DNA from: Semisulcospira habei | Lineage: Eukaryota > Mollusca > Gastropoda > Semisulcospiridae | Reading direction: 5' to 3' | Length of the DNA stretch: 64,000 nucleotides | Assembly: GCA_036245525.1 (NCBI GenBank) | Contig: BTPG01000004.1 | Coordinates: 47,012,823 to 47,076,822, forward strand | Shown: one piece after another, positions 21,700 to 32,574 of the stretch | Layout of the letters: every line of letters begins with the position of its first letter | Position numbering within the stretch: position 1 is the first letter of the stretch | The notes under the pieces: generated by a model | The model's database searches: none | What the model was told of the DNA's origin: nothing | The model's input: the letters and a program-made list of their open reading frames with translations, nothing else | Made by a program: the position numbers and the translations under genes

Positions 21700-21905
21700 C
21701 GGTCGAGCTATGAGTGAAACTGACGAGGTCGCCCTGTGCTCGCCGGGATAGGGTAGTAAGGGGAGGCCACCTGGGGTCATAGTGCTTGGATCCCCGGTGT
21801 CTCCTCCCCAGTTGTGTGCTACACACAATTTTTGCTGAAATCTATAGGCAATAGAGTGTATTCCCAGATAGTAATGCCATCGGTAATGTATTTTGAAAAA
21901 ACAAA
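21700..21905. repeat. DIRS-B 5' inverted terminal repeat
   Basis: Inverted copy of the left ITR, ending GTATTTTGAAAAAACAAA. It is followed directly by the second half of the DIRS-C ICR. Confidence 0.88.
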
Positions 21906-21960
21906 TTCCTTTGTTTTCTCAAAATACATTCCCGATGACATTACTATATGGAAGAATTAC
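21906..21960. repeat. DIRS-C ICR, second half
   Basis: TTCCTTTGTTTTCTC to GACATTACTATATGGAAG, the reverse complement of the DIRS-C right terminus. It is followed by the body start AATTACGAAAAGGAGGAGGG, which matches the same position in the other elements. Confidence 0.85.
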
Positions 21961-22059
21961 GAAAAGGAGGAGGGTGCCGCCCAAACCCCAAAAGCTTGTG
22001 TAAGGGCCTAGCAGCCCTGACCGCCTAAGAGCAACCTCCCGACAATTTTAGCTAAGTAA

Positions 22060-23081
22060 ACCAACGGCGCCTCCGGTTCCGGGAGGGAGTGTTGCGCCGC
22101 GGGGCTGTCACCCACCAGAGTGAGGTAGTCTCGCTGGCCAGCTAGATCCCGGAGGTACAAGCGGGCGAAGGTTGAACTGCCCGCCTGCGCCTAGCCGCCA
22201 CGAAATCACTTACGGCACAGCTGCGGTTGAAGGTGACGCAAGTGGCAAAGGCTCTAACCTCGTGGGCGCGGATCCGTAGCCTCTGAAATCCCTCTGGGGA
22301 GGGACCCTGGTAGGCGGACCGAATGCCCCAACGTCGCCAGGAGGAATCTTCTGGGCTGTAAGGTCAGTTCCACCTGTGGCCAAGGCCAAAGGAGGCGGGA
22401 CCGTCCCCACCGGACGGGCTTGGATCGGCGTAGAACATGCAGGGGGTGCACCAGATCTTGCTGCCAGGTCTCCCGGGGAAGGTTCAGTCCTTCAGCGGCC
22501 GTCTGGTGATCCCCTGGGGCGCGGTCAAGGGAGACCTAGGCTTGGCGAGGAAGGAAGGGACAGCGAGGAGCTACACGGGGCCATCCGTCCTGAAGTGCAG
22601 GCAGGCTAGGCGCGCTCAGCGCATGTCACTTGTTTACTTGGAACGCCGGGCGAGGTCCGGCAGGCAGCAGGTCTCCCAGGTACATTGGCATACCGGTCTG
22701 AATTCCGTCTCGCAACTAACCCGGGTAGGTCCCAGCGTGGCATGAGCAAGTGGGGAACTGGTGCTGGTGGCCAAGGGGCCATAAGGTCGGCGAGGGCTTG
22801 TATTCGCCGGAGGTCGGCCTGCCGAAGTGGCGATGCGTCCGCACTCGTGGAGAGGAAGCCCCTGACGTGGTGGGAGCCCAAGCCTGATCGCTGAAGAGCC
22901 GGAGGCAGAACTCAGCGAGCTGAGGGGTAGCCAGTTCGGTGGGTGGGAGGTGCTGGTCACCATACAGGAACCAAAGGACTCTCCCCTTCCCAGTGGTCCC
23001 GTCCAATGAACGAAGGAGCACGAGGCTCCTGACGTGGAGGGATCTGTCCGGTCTGCCAGTCATCCTAGGACGGAGAGACAC
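22060..23081 (-). pseudogene. DIRS-C tyrosine recombinase remnant
   Basis: Recognisable by homology to the other copies: an N-terminal part around 22900 (LPPTELATPQLAEFCLRLFS), and plus-strand words on the 3' side such as CCGGAGGTACAAGCGGGCGAAGG, which correspond to the ARFYLRDL region. Many frameshifts and stops; the catalytic boxes cannot all be read. Confidence 0.6.
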
Positions 23082-23199
23082 CGGTTGCTGCGGGCAGCCT
23101 TGAAGAGGCTGGCTCCCTGCTGACTGGCCTCCATAAGGAGTACACCGGCTCGTCCCCCGAAATAGCTCGGAGCCCAGTGCAACCGCAGCTGCAGGGCGT

Positions 23200-23930
23200 G
23201 ATCAAAGCAAGCGGGCCTTGAAGAGGCCGGCTTGCTGCTGGCTAACCTCCCAGTGGGAGTGAGCGGGCAATGTCTTTGTGTCAGGCGTAAATAGCACCCG
23301 TCTCTGCCGAGCGGAGTACAGTCGAGCGGACCTCAATGAGGAAGGCTCGCTGTAGGGCATCCAAATCCTCGCTGTAGGGCGTCCACGCAACAGTATCCAC
23401 AGAGCGGTGTACAGTCGAGCGGACCTCGATGAGGAAGGCTCGCGGTAGGGTGCCCATAGCATCCACCTCCACCGTGCGGGGTATAGTCGAGTGGACCTCC
23501 GTGAGGAAGGCTCGTAGCCGGTCAATCTCCCGGAGGGAGAAAGCAGGCGTATCCTTGCGTAAGGCGTCCGTGTCCGCAGTGACCATGACATACAGTCGAG
23601 CGGACCGCCGTGAAGGAGGTACGCCGTAGTGTATCCATAGGAGCAGTATCTGCAAAGCGGTGTACAGATGAGCGGACCTCGAAGAGGCAGGCTCGTTGCC
23701 GACCAATCTCCCGGTGGGAGAAAGCGGGCTGATCCTTGCGTAAGGCATCCTTATCCGCAGTGCGGTGTCCAGACAAGCGGACCTCTGTGAGGAAGGCTCG
23801 CTGCCATGCTTCACCCCCCCCCCCCCCCCCCCCCGTGGGAGGGAGCGGGCTGATCCTTGCGTAGGGCTTCCTTATCCGCAGTGCGGTGTACAGATGAGCG
23901 GACCTCTGTGAGGAAGGTTCGTTGCTGTGC
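23200..23930. repeat. Tandem repeat array inside DIRS-C, between recombinase and RT
   Basis: Six or more units of ~95-120 bp containing GAGCGGACCTC, GAGGAAGGCTCG and GTGCGGTGTACAG. They occupy the place where RNase H lies in the other elements. Similar units recur at 25700-26130 in the gag N-terminal region. In the minus-strand frame they read as repeats of QRAFLTEVRSTV. Confidence 0.75.
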
Positions 23931-24236
23931 TTCACCCCCCCGGACAGAAGCCAGGGGGGAAGGAGATGCAGCTGTAGAGGCCGGGAGTCAGACGACCGAG
24001 CAGCAGGGAACCGCTGTTGCATTTTTCAGGCCGAGGAGCTGGAGCCAACTCTGGAGGGAACAGCATCTTCTTGGTCTCGCTGGCAGGCCCGGATGGCCAG
24101 CATCTGTATCCGCGGCTTTGTAAGACCCACAAGCCAAGGTGTCCAACTAGCTGGCGTGACCCGAAGCCGAGTTGCGTCCACCACGGGAACAGAGACTATC
24201 ACTAGCGTGGCGTCCGAGTGGTCAGCAGGAGGTCGC

Positions 24237-24620
24237 CTAATGGTTCGCGGTCGGACTGGAGAACGACTGTCTGGCCTTGGCAAAGACGGCGTCCAAGATG
24301 CGGGTGAAGACCCAAGGGCTGAGGGTGAGGCCGACATGGAGGGGCCGAAACTGGTAAACCACGCCGACGAAGGCGAAGCGCAGGCACCATCTGAAGGCGG
24401 ATGGTGACGTGAAGATCCGCGTCGGACAGGTCCTGACCGACGGCGAAATCCCTGGCCTGCATGGCGGCCTGGAGTGCCCTGCTGTCTCCATGCAAAAATC
24501 TGGGGCTGCGAAGTACCTGTCAGTGCCAAGAGCTAGATGACCGGTCGCCACTTACCGCCCAGCCGGGAACAACAGAGAGGCAGCTGTAGAAGGCTGGGGA
24601 AACGTGATGCGAGACTACCT
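24237..24620 (-). pseudogene. DIRS-C reverse transcriptase remnant
   Basis: FVGVVYQFRPLHVGLTLSPW followed by VFTRILDAVFAKARQ matches the RT block between the two catalytic Asp motifs. The YLDD box just downstream is degraded. No RNase H motif was found after it; the repeat array takes its place. Confidence 0.65.
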
Positions 24621-24706
24621 GCGTGGCGGGCTTCTGCAGTAGCGGTGACCTCAAAGGGCGTCTGCTAGGGCTGATCGATCAGCAGCTCGGTCTATCAGGC
24701 AGAGCG

Positions 24707-25806
24707 TCACAACGGCGGCAGAGATAGAAGGTGATCGGCTGACGGCAGGGGACGGGTGGAAGGGGAAGGGAGGAGGGTCCGCCAGACCGCAGGGCGCGAC
24801 CCACAGCCTAGCGGGCTGCCAGCAAGCGGGAAGAAGCAGTGCTGCCCGGGCCAGACGTTCTTGCTTGCTTCTGTCACCGACTGCCAGGCAAGGCCGAAGA
24901 AGAGGGGGCTAGCAAGGGAGTGCAACGAAGCTGCGACTGCACCTCTGGAGTGAGGCCACGACAGGTCTGAAGTAGGGTATCCCAGCGCCTCCAGACACCA
25001 AACAAGGTGGCAGCCACGGCGTTGACAGAGGAGCGATACGCTGCCCGATGAGCTGTTACCGCAAGAGCGAGGAGATCTCCCAACAAAGGCGAAAAGGACC
25101 GGTGCCAGGCGTCCTCGATGCGATGGACGAACGCTTGAGTCAGACGCTCCCAGGAACCCGAGCAAGCCAAGGTGTTGCGAACCAGGGACACCGTCACGTC
25201 CAAACCAGGGGAAACATTATGTCGTGCCTGTCCTGTTCCGCCTGTCAACAGAAGCGCCGGAGGATCCCCCTCAGGAAGGGGACATGCGAAGACCTGGGAA
25301 AGTCCTGCATACCAGTCCCTACGGAAGGCAAAGTCCAGGCCAGCCAGTCACTTACTGTCGGAGAAGACGATGGCCTCGCGCAAGGAGCGCTGTAGCAGAT
25401 GCGCGGACAAGGCGTCGGTAAGATCCAAAAAGCCCGGGGGCCGGGGAGGCGGCGTCATCCTCTTGCCTTGACGGTCAGCGTTGACAAAGGCTGAGATCTT
25501 CCTCTTAAGGGGTAAGGGGGTAGGGGGGCCGGCCTCGACAGGGAGACACGCTGCAACTAGACAAGCCGCTTCATCCTGGGAAAGAAGAGTCTCCGCCTTC
25601 TGACCGGAGCGGGCCGCGGGCGACAAAGGGTTGGCAGGAGAGTGGTCTGTCTTAGGGGTCCCATCCCCTGAGCAGGGGCGCAGGGGGTTCCTGAAGGCTC
25701 GTGATGTGTCAAGTCTGTCCTGTGACGTAAGGAAGGCTCGCTGCCATGTTAACTCCCCCCCCCCCCCGTGGGAGGGAGCGGGCTTGTCCCTACTTGTTGC
25801 GTGCAA
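24707..25806 (-). pseudogene. DIRS-C gag-like remnant
   Basis: LPLKRKISAFVNADRQGKRM then RPPGFLDLTDALSAHLLQRS (25560-25370), and VTVSLVRNTLACSG in the frame 25248-24874. These are the conserved gag blocks of this element set. There are frameshifts between them. Confidence 0.65.
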
Positions 25807-26140
25807 GCCCGGAGTAACAACGTCCGCAGTGCGTCCAGTCTGTTCTGTATCGAAGGCTCGCTGCTGTGCTTCCCCCCCAGGGAGGGAGCGGGCTAGTCCC
25901 TACTTGCCGCGTCCAAGCCCAGAGTAACAACATCCGCAGTGCGTCTAGTCTGTTCTGTGTCCTGGGATGTAGCGACGTAGGTTGCTGCGAGCGGACCTGT
26001 GAGGAAGGCTCGCTGCCGTGCTTCACCCCCCGTGGGAGGGAGCGGGTTTGTCCCTACTTGCAGCATCAGGGCCCAAGTATCAGCATCCGTAGTGCGGGAT
26101 CCATGCGAGTGGACCTCAGTGAGGAAGGCTCGTTGGTGGT
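25700..26140. repeat. Tandem repeat array upstream of DIRS-C gag core
   Basis: Units of ~110-130 bp contain GAGGAAGGCTCGCTGC, a run of C, GTGGGAGGGAGCGGG, then GTCCCTACTTG and a CCGCAGTGCG word. At least four copies. Units are shared with the 23200-23930 array. Confidence 0.75.
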
Positions 26141-26379
26141 CGAACTCCGAGGAGTGGGCATGCTGGGTCCGAGCAGGTACAATGGTCGACGAGGCCTTGG
26201 GACCTGTAGCGTTGTTACAGGCCTGACGCGACGATCTCTCCCCAAGTTCCGAGCGAACGCGACTAGTCTCTTCACCTGGGAAGGTTGGGGCGCCATGGCA
26301 GACAGATGGTCGACTGCCATTGTCGGGCACTCGTGGTGGCAGAATTCTCACAGCTGCGCCCAACGGTCCTGAGGCCAGG

Positions 26380-26480
26380 TGGAGCACACATCGCACAGGC
26401 GGCCAGACCTTGTGGTTGTCGCTCGGCCATTGAAAGTCACAGCAACATAAGCAGGTGCAAACTAGGCAGCTGTAACACAC
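26380..26480 (-). pseudogene. DIRS-C N-terminal Cys/His motif
   Basis: The minus-strand frame reads CTCLCCCDFQWPSDNHKVWP, aligning with CGDFQWPxDxH of DIRS-B and DIRS-D. The final Cys pair is altered (VWPP instead of VCLPC). Confidence 0.55.
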
Positions 26481-26553
26481 ATCAAATGTGAAAGGCGACT
26501 GGGCGCAGGAACCCTGTAGGCTAGAACACGTCTGTTCACAGTAAGCTAAGTAA

Positions 26554-26790
26554 AATTCATTTTTCTCTAAAAGGTATTTTTTCGAAAAATACTTACCGAT
26601 GACATGACTTTATGGAAATGTCTACTTCTAGCTCAATTTTAGCCTACTTACCCGTTGTGTGCCCACACAACCCGGGAGGCACTCGGGGAACCCCCCTAGA
26701 GGGGCCGAGAGTTGTCTCCCGTTTCCCGCCTTACCGGCTCCGGTCACGAGACCGGCCAGTTTTTTCTGATACTTCGCTCGAAAGCGGCAA
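26554..26790. repeat. DIRS-D 3' inverted terminal repeat
   Basis: Inverted copy of about 32575-32782, including GGTCACGAGACCGGCCAGTTTT. Inside are the short palindromes CCCCCCTAGAGGGG and TTGTGTGCCCACACAA. Confidence 0.88.
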
Positions 26791-26814
26791 GCGGGGCAGG
26801 AGGGAGGGTCCTCC

Positions 26815-26915
26815 GAGTCATGTCATCGGTAAGTATTTTTCGAAAAAATACCTTTTAGAGAAAAATGAATTTGTTTCCTCAAAAACATTACCGATGACAT
26901 GACTTTATGGAAGAA
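26815..26915. repeat. DIRS-D internal complementary region
   Basis: GAGTCATGTCATCGGTAAGT to TTAGAGAAAAATGAA, then TTTGTTTCCTCAAAAAC to GACATGACTTTATGGAAG. It is complementary to both termini, including the private bases of this element. Confidence 0.88.
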
Positions 26916-26993
26916 TTGCGATGAGGAGGAGGGTGCCGCGCAACTCTTAATGGTAAACAGCGCCGTCCTCCCAGTCGCAACCTCCCGACAATT

Positions 26994-28060
26994 TTAGCGA
27001 AGTGCATAGATAGGCGCCGGTGGCGCCGGGAGGGAGTGTTGCGCCGCGGCGATGTCCCTCACTAGTGCGAGATTCTCACTTTGGCCTGCCAGGTCCCTGA
27101 GGTAGAAGCGGGCGAATACAGATTCCGTCTGCCAGCCCACGGCTGCCACGATGTCCTTGACAGCGCAGTTTCGGTCAAATGCGAGGCTCGTGGCCATGGC
27201 TCGTACCTCATGTGCGCGAACGAATGTGCAGCCTCTTCGCTCCCTGCGGGGAGATATCTTGATACGCGGAGCGTATAACCCAGCGGAGCCAGGACGAGAT
27301 CGTCTGGGCTGTTATGTCATTCCTGCTGGGTCTCAGAGGTAGGAAGAGGCGCGAACGCCCTCTGCGGAAGGCTTTAGATCGTCGCAGATAAACTCTAAGG
27401 GCGCGCACGGGATCCTGTTGCCTGGTCTCCTGAGACAGAGGGTTGGTTCTTAGCGGCCGTAAGGTGATAACCTGAGGTGCCGTCAGAGGAGACCTGGTCT
27501 TGGCCAGGAAGGCAGGGTCAGTGAGGAGTTGAACAGACCCATCCGCTCGGAACTGTAGGCAGGTAGGCCGCGCCGAGAGTGCGTGTAGCTCACTCACCCG
27601 AGAGGCGGTAGCAAGGGCCAGCAGGAAGCACGTCTTCGTGTCACATCTGCGAAACGGGCCAAGGTAAGGGTTCAAATCTGTCAGAATTTAACCACGTTAG
27701 CACCCAGGGCAGGTCCCAGCGGGGAAGGAGTGAGCGGTGTGTTGGGCGCTGGATGCCGAAGTGACCCATAAGGTCGGCTAAGTCTTTGCAGGCGCCCGGG
27801 TCTGGGTGTCCAAGGTGTCGATAAGTGTCAGCGATCATGGACAGGTAACCCCTCACGGTGATGGGGGCCAGGCCTAAGTCTCGAAAGAGCCAGAGGAAGA
27901 AGTCCGCCCGCTGAGGATTAGTCAGTTCCGTGGGTGACAGGCCGTGCCCCGAGCACCAGGAACACAGGACTCGCCACTTTCCCTCGTAGACTCGGATGGT
28001 GGAAGGTCTGCGGGCCGAAGCGATCGCCTCCACTGCTGCACCCGAGTAGCCTCTAGCTCC
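26994..28060 (-). pseudogene. DIRS-D tyrosine recombinase (frameshifted)
   Basis: N-terminal part STIRVYEGKWRVLCSWC and DTYRHLGHPDPGACKDLADL (28020-27740). Arg box LALATASRVSELHALSARPT (about 27600), with RQQDPVRALRVYLRRSKAF and ISSWLRWVIRSAYQDISPQG in the same frame. The C-terminal part (AVGWQTESVFARFYLRDL, with Trp and Tyr) is after a frameshift near 27210, where the HxxR box is broken (HIRSRT). Confidence 0.85.
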
Positions 28061-29960
28061 GAGGGCTTGCAGCACAACCTCCAGGCGTGAAGGAGGAGCC
28101 GCTCCGGGCCGGGGTGGAACAGCGGCTGACGCGGTTGCTTGAGCATGGTGCGTGGGGCGGGAAGCAGCAGGGGCGGGTCCGTGGCGAGGCTGAGAAGGTC
28201 GGTGGTCCAGGAGCGGTTCCAGGCGAACGGCGCAACTAACAGCAGGACCGCCGAGCAGCCCCGCAGCTTGAGAAGGACTTTGGGTACGAGAACCGTCGGG
28301 GGGAAGGCGTAAGCCACCAGGCCGTCCCAGGGAATGGAGAGTGCATCGACCGCCCAGGCAAGTGGATCGGGAATCGGGGAGACGAAGAGCGGCAGCAGAT
28401 GGTTCCACCTCGTGGCGAACAAGTCGACCTGGGGAGTCTCCCACCGGGAACAGATCATCCGAAAGATGTCCTGCCGAAGGGTCCATTCCGTGTGCAGGAG
28501 CTGGCCGCGGCGAGACAGCGAGTCGGCTAAGACATTCAGGTGTCCGGGGATGTGTCGGGCTCGAATGGTAATACCCCGGTCCTCGCACCAACGCAACATC
28601 CGGTAGGGGGGCCTACAAAGGTCGGGAGCGAGTGCCACCTTGTTTCTGGATGTAAGCCACCATAGTCGTGTTGTCCGAGAGGACGAGTAGCTCCTGGTGT
28701 CTGAGGAGATCCTCCCAGAACTGCAGGGCTTGCCACACAGCCTGCATCTCCAGCCAATTGATGTGAGTGTGCGCTAAGTCCGCGGGCCAGGGCCCCGAAG
28801 TCGAGAGGAACCGAGGAAGGAGATGGGCGCCCCACCCAGTGAGGCTGGCGTCGACACAAAGCGAGGTCTGGGGTGGAGGGGCGGCCAGGGGAACTCCCGA
28901 CGCTAGCCACGAGTGGTCGGTCCACCGACGAAGATGAGGCAGCAGCATCTGGGGCACCGGAACCAACGTCGTTAAGTCGCCTGACGACGGGCGCCAAAGG
29001 AGTAGGAGATGCAGCTGGATCGGCCGGGAGTAGAGACGACCTAGGGGGATAAGGTCCGCTGCAGCGTTCAGCAGGCCCAAGCTGGAGCCAGACTCTGGCG
29101 GGGGCCACGTCCTGTCGTGCTAACTGACCGGCTAGGTCCGCAATCTTCTGGATCCCGGGGGCTGGGAGGCGCACCGTGTTGAGGTCGGTCGCAATTCCAT
29201 GCCCAGGTGCACGAAGCGGCGGGACAGCGAGAGATCCGACTTGCCGTCGTTCACTAGGAAGCCCAAGTGTGCCAGAAGCAGTAGCAGCGCATCCCTGTCC
29301 GACGCGAGCGAGGTCTCTGACTGGTTGCGTAGGAGGAGGTCGTCTAGGTAATTCGACGTCGGACTGGAGGAGGACTGTCGGGCCTTGGCGACTACGGCGT
29401 CCATCAGCCGGGTGAACACCCAGGGGCTGAGGTTGAGACCGAACGGGAGCGTGCGAACTGGTATACCACGCCGTCGATCGCAAAGCGGAGGAACTTCCTG
29501 GAGGCCTGGTGCATCGGGACATGCAGGTACGCAACTGAAAGGTCCAGGCTGACTGCGAAGTCCAAAGGCTGGACCGCGGCTTTCAGGGCTCGTGCAGTCT
29601 CCATCCGGAAGGAGGGGGCCGTAATGTACTTGTTCAGGGCCGAGAGATCGATCACCGGTCGCCATCTCCCTCCAGGCTTCGGAACGACGAACAAGCGGCT
29701 GTAGAAGGCTGGGGAGTAGGGGACGCGTACCACCTCCGTGGCGGCTTTCCTCAGGAGGGAGGAGACCTCTCCCCGAAGAGCGGAGGCCTACAACGGGTCG
29801 CTGGGGATCTCGGTCCAAAGGGGGGAGCGACGCAAAGGAGGCGGGCTGCGAAAGGCGATCCGAAGGTCGGCCGAGACGGTGTCGCAAATCCAGGGGTCGT
29901 CGGGAAAGAGTGTGAGCCAATTTCCGCTGAAAAAGGCTAGCCTCCCACCGACCGGAGACC
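27922..29960 (-). pseudogene. DIRS-D reverse transcriptase-RNase H (frameshifted)
   Basis: RT: VVPKPGGRWRPVIDLSALNK, DFAVSLDLSVAYLHVPM (the usual DLSDAY has Val for the second Asp), then NYLDDLLLRNQSETSLASDR. RNase H: TSLCVDASLTGWGAHL, HINWLEMQAVWQALQ, LVLSDNTTMVAYIQKQGG and RHIPGHLNVLADSLSRRG, so all the usual acidic positions are seen. The linker LVDLFATRW-type region is complete (VDLFATRWNHLLPLFVSP, DALSIPWDGLVAYAFPP). At least three frame changes. Confidence 0.85.
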
Positions 29961-30091
29961 CCGAAGTGGTCGGTGGGGCCAAGGCTGGGGGGCAGTCAGG
30001 TAGCCCGCCCGCGACCCGGTCGCCGGGCGGGACGGGGCCAGGCAGGGACACAGGCCCTGGAGGGTCTAGGACGGCCAAGGCGGGGGCCTGC

Positions 30092-31100
30092 TCAGGGCCA
30101 AAGCAGGGCTGACGCAGCAGCGGGTCTAACCGACCGCGAGGCGCGACCCCTAGCCTGTCGGGAGGACGGAAAGCGGCGGGGAGGAGGAGCACTCACAGGC
30201 CAGCGGTCGGGGTTGGAGGCTCGAACGGATGACCAGGTGTCGCCGAAAAGCAGGGGGCCACCCAGCGGAGCACGACGAAGCTGCGCACGCAGGTCAGGTG
30301 GTATCCCTCGGCAGGCAAGCAGAAGTGCGTCTCGACACATCAGGGCACAGTTGGCGGAGGCAGCCATAGCATTAACGGATGAGTGGTAGGCGGCTCGGTT
30401 GGCGACTTCCGCTGAGACGAGTAAAGCCCCAAGGAGAGGCGTGATAGAAGGCTGCCAAGCGTCTTCCACACGACGAACCAGGGCTTGAGTGAGCAGCTCC
30501 AGGAACCCAGCGCAGGCTAAGGTGTTCCGCACCAGAGACGCAGTCAATCCAGGCCACGAGGGAAGGAACGGCGAAGGAGGGCGCAGCCGCCAGCTTGCGA
30601 CACGGCCAGGGGGTCGATCGCAGGAAGAGGGATGGAGAAAGCCTGGGAATGACCGGCATACCAATCCCGCCGGAAGGCGATGTCCAGGCCAGCCGGCCAG
30701 CGACAATCGGAGAAGAACACCGGCTCTTGAGACGCGGGAAGTTGCAGGAGCGCTGAGAAGACATCTCGCAGCTCCTTAAATCCAGGCGGCTGGGGAAGCG
30801 ACTTGAACCTCTTCACCTGACGCTCGGCATCCACAAAGGCCGAGACCTTCCTCTTCAGGGGGGGGAGAGGCTGGGCAGGAGTCCGCTGGCAGAGTGGCCG
30901 CGATGATCCTGGCGGTGTCATCCAAGGCTAGGAGGGTCTCCGCCCGGGACGACGACGGAAGGGACGAGGGGACATCATCACCGACGTCGGAGGGCGAAAG
31001 GGAGCGAGCATCCTCCTCCAACAGGGCTGAGACGGAGTCTTCGGGCAGCACGCTGAGGGCTTCTTCGTCCAGGGGGTGGCGAGAAGGCGGGTGAGGCACC
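30092..31100 (-). pseudogene. DIRS-D gag-like core
   Basis: PLKRKVSAFVDAERQVKRFK then SLPQPPGFKELRDVFSALLQ (30850-30750), LDIAFRRDWYAGHSQAFSIP, and LTASLVRNTLACAGFLELLT in the frame 30706-30092. Upstream is an acidic-serine stretch (SVLPEDSVSALLEEDARSLS). Homologous blocks are seen in DIRS-A, -B and -C. Confidence 0.7.
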
Positions 31101-31499
31101 AAGGAAGGTCGAAGCTTGGGCGGGGGCGCATCACGAACCTCACGGGAAGCCCAGGCACGAGCCGGCAGCGACGACGGAGGCGGGGATCGCCGAGGCGACC
31201 GCGGGAAGGAGCGAGGAGGGGTCCTGTCCGGTGCGTGGCTTCTTCTGGGTGAAGTACGGCGGACAACCGAAGAGGAGTGCCGATCACGGGAAGAAGGTCG
31301 ACGATGGCGGTGACGCGGCGAACGCATCGAACTGCGAAGGCGAGCGCGACCGAGCGCGCGACGAGGAGTGGCGGGGGGAGCGGTGACGCTCCCGGCGGGG
31401 GGAACGATCCTTCCGGCGGCGCTCGCGGGCGAGCGCGAGTGTCTAGCACTGACGGTGGAACGGGAAAGGTCGGGGGCGCGACTGTGTCGCGTAGGTTGA

Positions 31500-31745
31500 G
31501 GCTGACGTCTCTCCTGGCCGGACTCAGTGAGAAGGGCTCTATGCCGGTGTACAGATCCTCCGGAAGGATCAGCGGGCTTATCGTGGAGAGAGAGAGGAGC
31601 AAGGCCAGTCAACGTGGGACGGCTCGTGGCGAACTGCTGCAGGCCGGGCTCAGTGAGGCGGGCGCTTTGCCGGCAAACAGACCCTCCGGAAGGGTCAGCG
31701 GGCGTGGCAGCAGTGGCAGTCCTCTGGTCAGCGAACAACGCAGAG
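31500..31745. repeat. Tandem repeat in the DIRS-D gag N-terminal region
   Basis: Two units of ~130 bp share GACTCAGTGAGAAGGGC/GCTCAGTGAGGCGGGC, CCGGTGTACAGATCCTCCGG-like and GGAAGGRTCAGCGGGC words. In protein terms the repeat reads ADPSGGSVHRHRALLTESG. The sequence is unrelated to the DIRS-A/B arrays although the position is the same. Confidence 0.7.
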
Positions 31746-31979
31746 TCCCGACGATCAATCCGTTCCGAGAGGCCGAGGCGAGGAAGAGCGGTCGTTACCA
31801 CAGGGGCGACGTCAACAGGAGTGGGACGAGAGATAGCAGACGGAGGTCGCTCTCACCGGTAAAAAACTCCAGAGGTCAGACCAACGGAACTCCGGCCAGG
31901 TCGCACAGACATCGCAGAGATGGTCGAGGCGCAGCCCGAGCAGGGGAGGCAGACCGCATGGTCTTCCGTCGGCCACTTG

Positions 31980-32086
31980 AAGTCGCCGCATTGAGCGCAG
32001 GTAAGCATTTGGTTCCTGCAACAGACAAAGAGCACAAGGTCGCAAAGGCGGACAAGGGAGCCTAGCCCCACACCAAGGTACTCCAA
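31980..32086 (-). pseudogene. DIRS-D N-terminal Cys/His motif, intact
   Basis: The frame 32086-31853 reads MLTCAQCGDFKWPTEDHAV then CLPCSGCAS. This is the clearest copy: C-x2-C-x9-H-x2-C-x2-C. It lies at the beginning of the gag-like region, downstream (in element sense) of the 5' ITR. Confidence 0.7.
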
Positions 32087-32574
32087 GCGCCGTGACCACC
32101 GGCGCGTAAATAGTGGCTACAGTCTCCCAGAGCTAAAGGGCCTTTAAGGTAGACGAACGGCGTGTGGGTGCCCGAAGGCCCTACGAGAACAGAAACCCTA
32201 GTCTACAAGGCAACGTCTTCTCGTAACAGTGAAATACCAAAGGAGAGAAGGCGACGACCCTCGAGGAGACTCGTAAAAAAGGTCGTGCAAGGCGCCGAAG
32301 CGTAAGCTCAACAACTGGCGCCCACGTAGTAGCAAAGCCGAAAGGAAAGCCCAACGGTAGCCGGCTCTCGGCCCGAGGGCCGGCTGTGGGAAACTACCGC
32401 TACCTTACCTCCGAGACGAATCGGGAACAGGGGGAAGGGTAGTCATACACCTCCACAGCGTAGAGGAGAGCAGCAGAACGACGCCAGCAGAGGCAGGGCA
32501 CATGAAGAGGCAACGAGCGTAGGCAAGAGAAGGACCGGTCGAAGCGGCGCGAGCGCAAGGCCAGACACGTCTTC

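Larger units (their letters stand above)
15545..21905 (-). mobile_element. DIRS-B: DIRS element inserted in the ICR of DIRS-C
   Basis: The ends are ATGAATTTTTTTTC and GAAAAAACAAA, with about two ITR mismatches in ~155 bp, so young. Closest to DIRS-A: both share ITR words (GGGGAGGAGACACCGGGGAT) and gag-array layout. The YLDD box of RT is intact at about 18313-18333, but several frameshifts separate gag, RT, RNase H and recombinase pieces. Insertion is a few bases from the centre of the DIRS-C ICR, which is itself a copy of a recombinase junction. Confidence 0.9.

Noticed and set aside
31277..32065. 262-codon plus-strand frame opposite DIRS-D gag
   Set aside because: Arg/Gly-rich antisense frame over a repeat array; the minus strand holds the Cys/His motif and gag sequence in the expected order.
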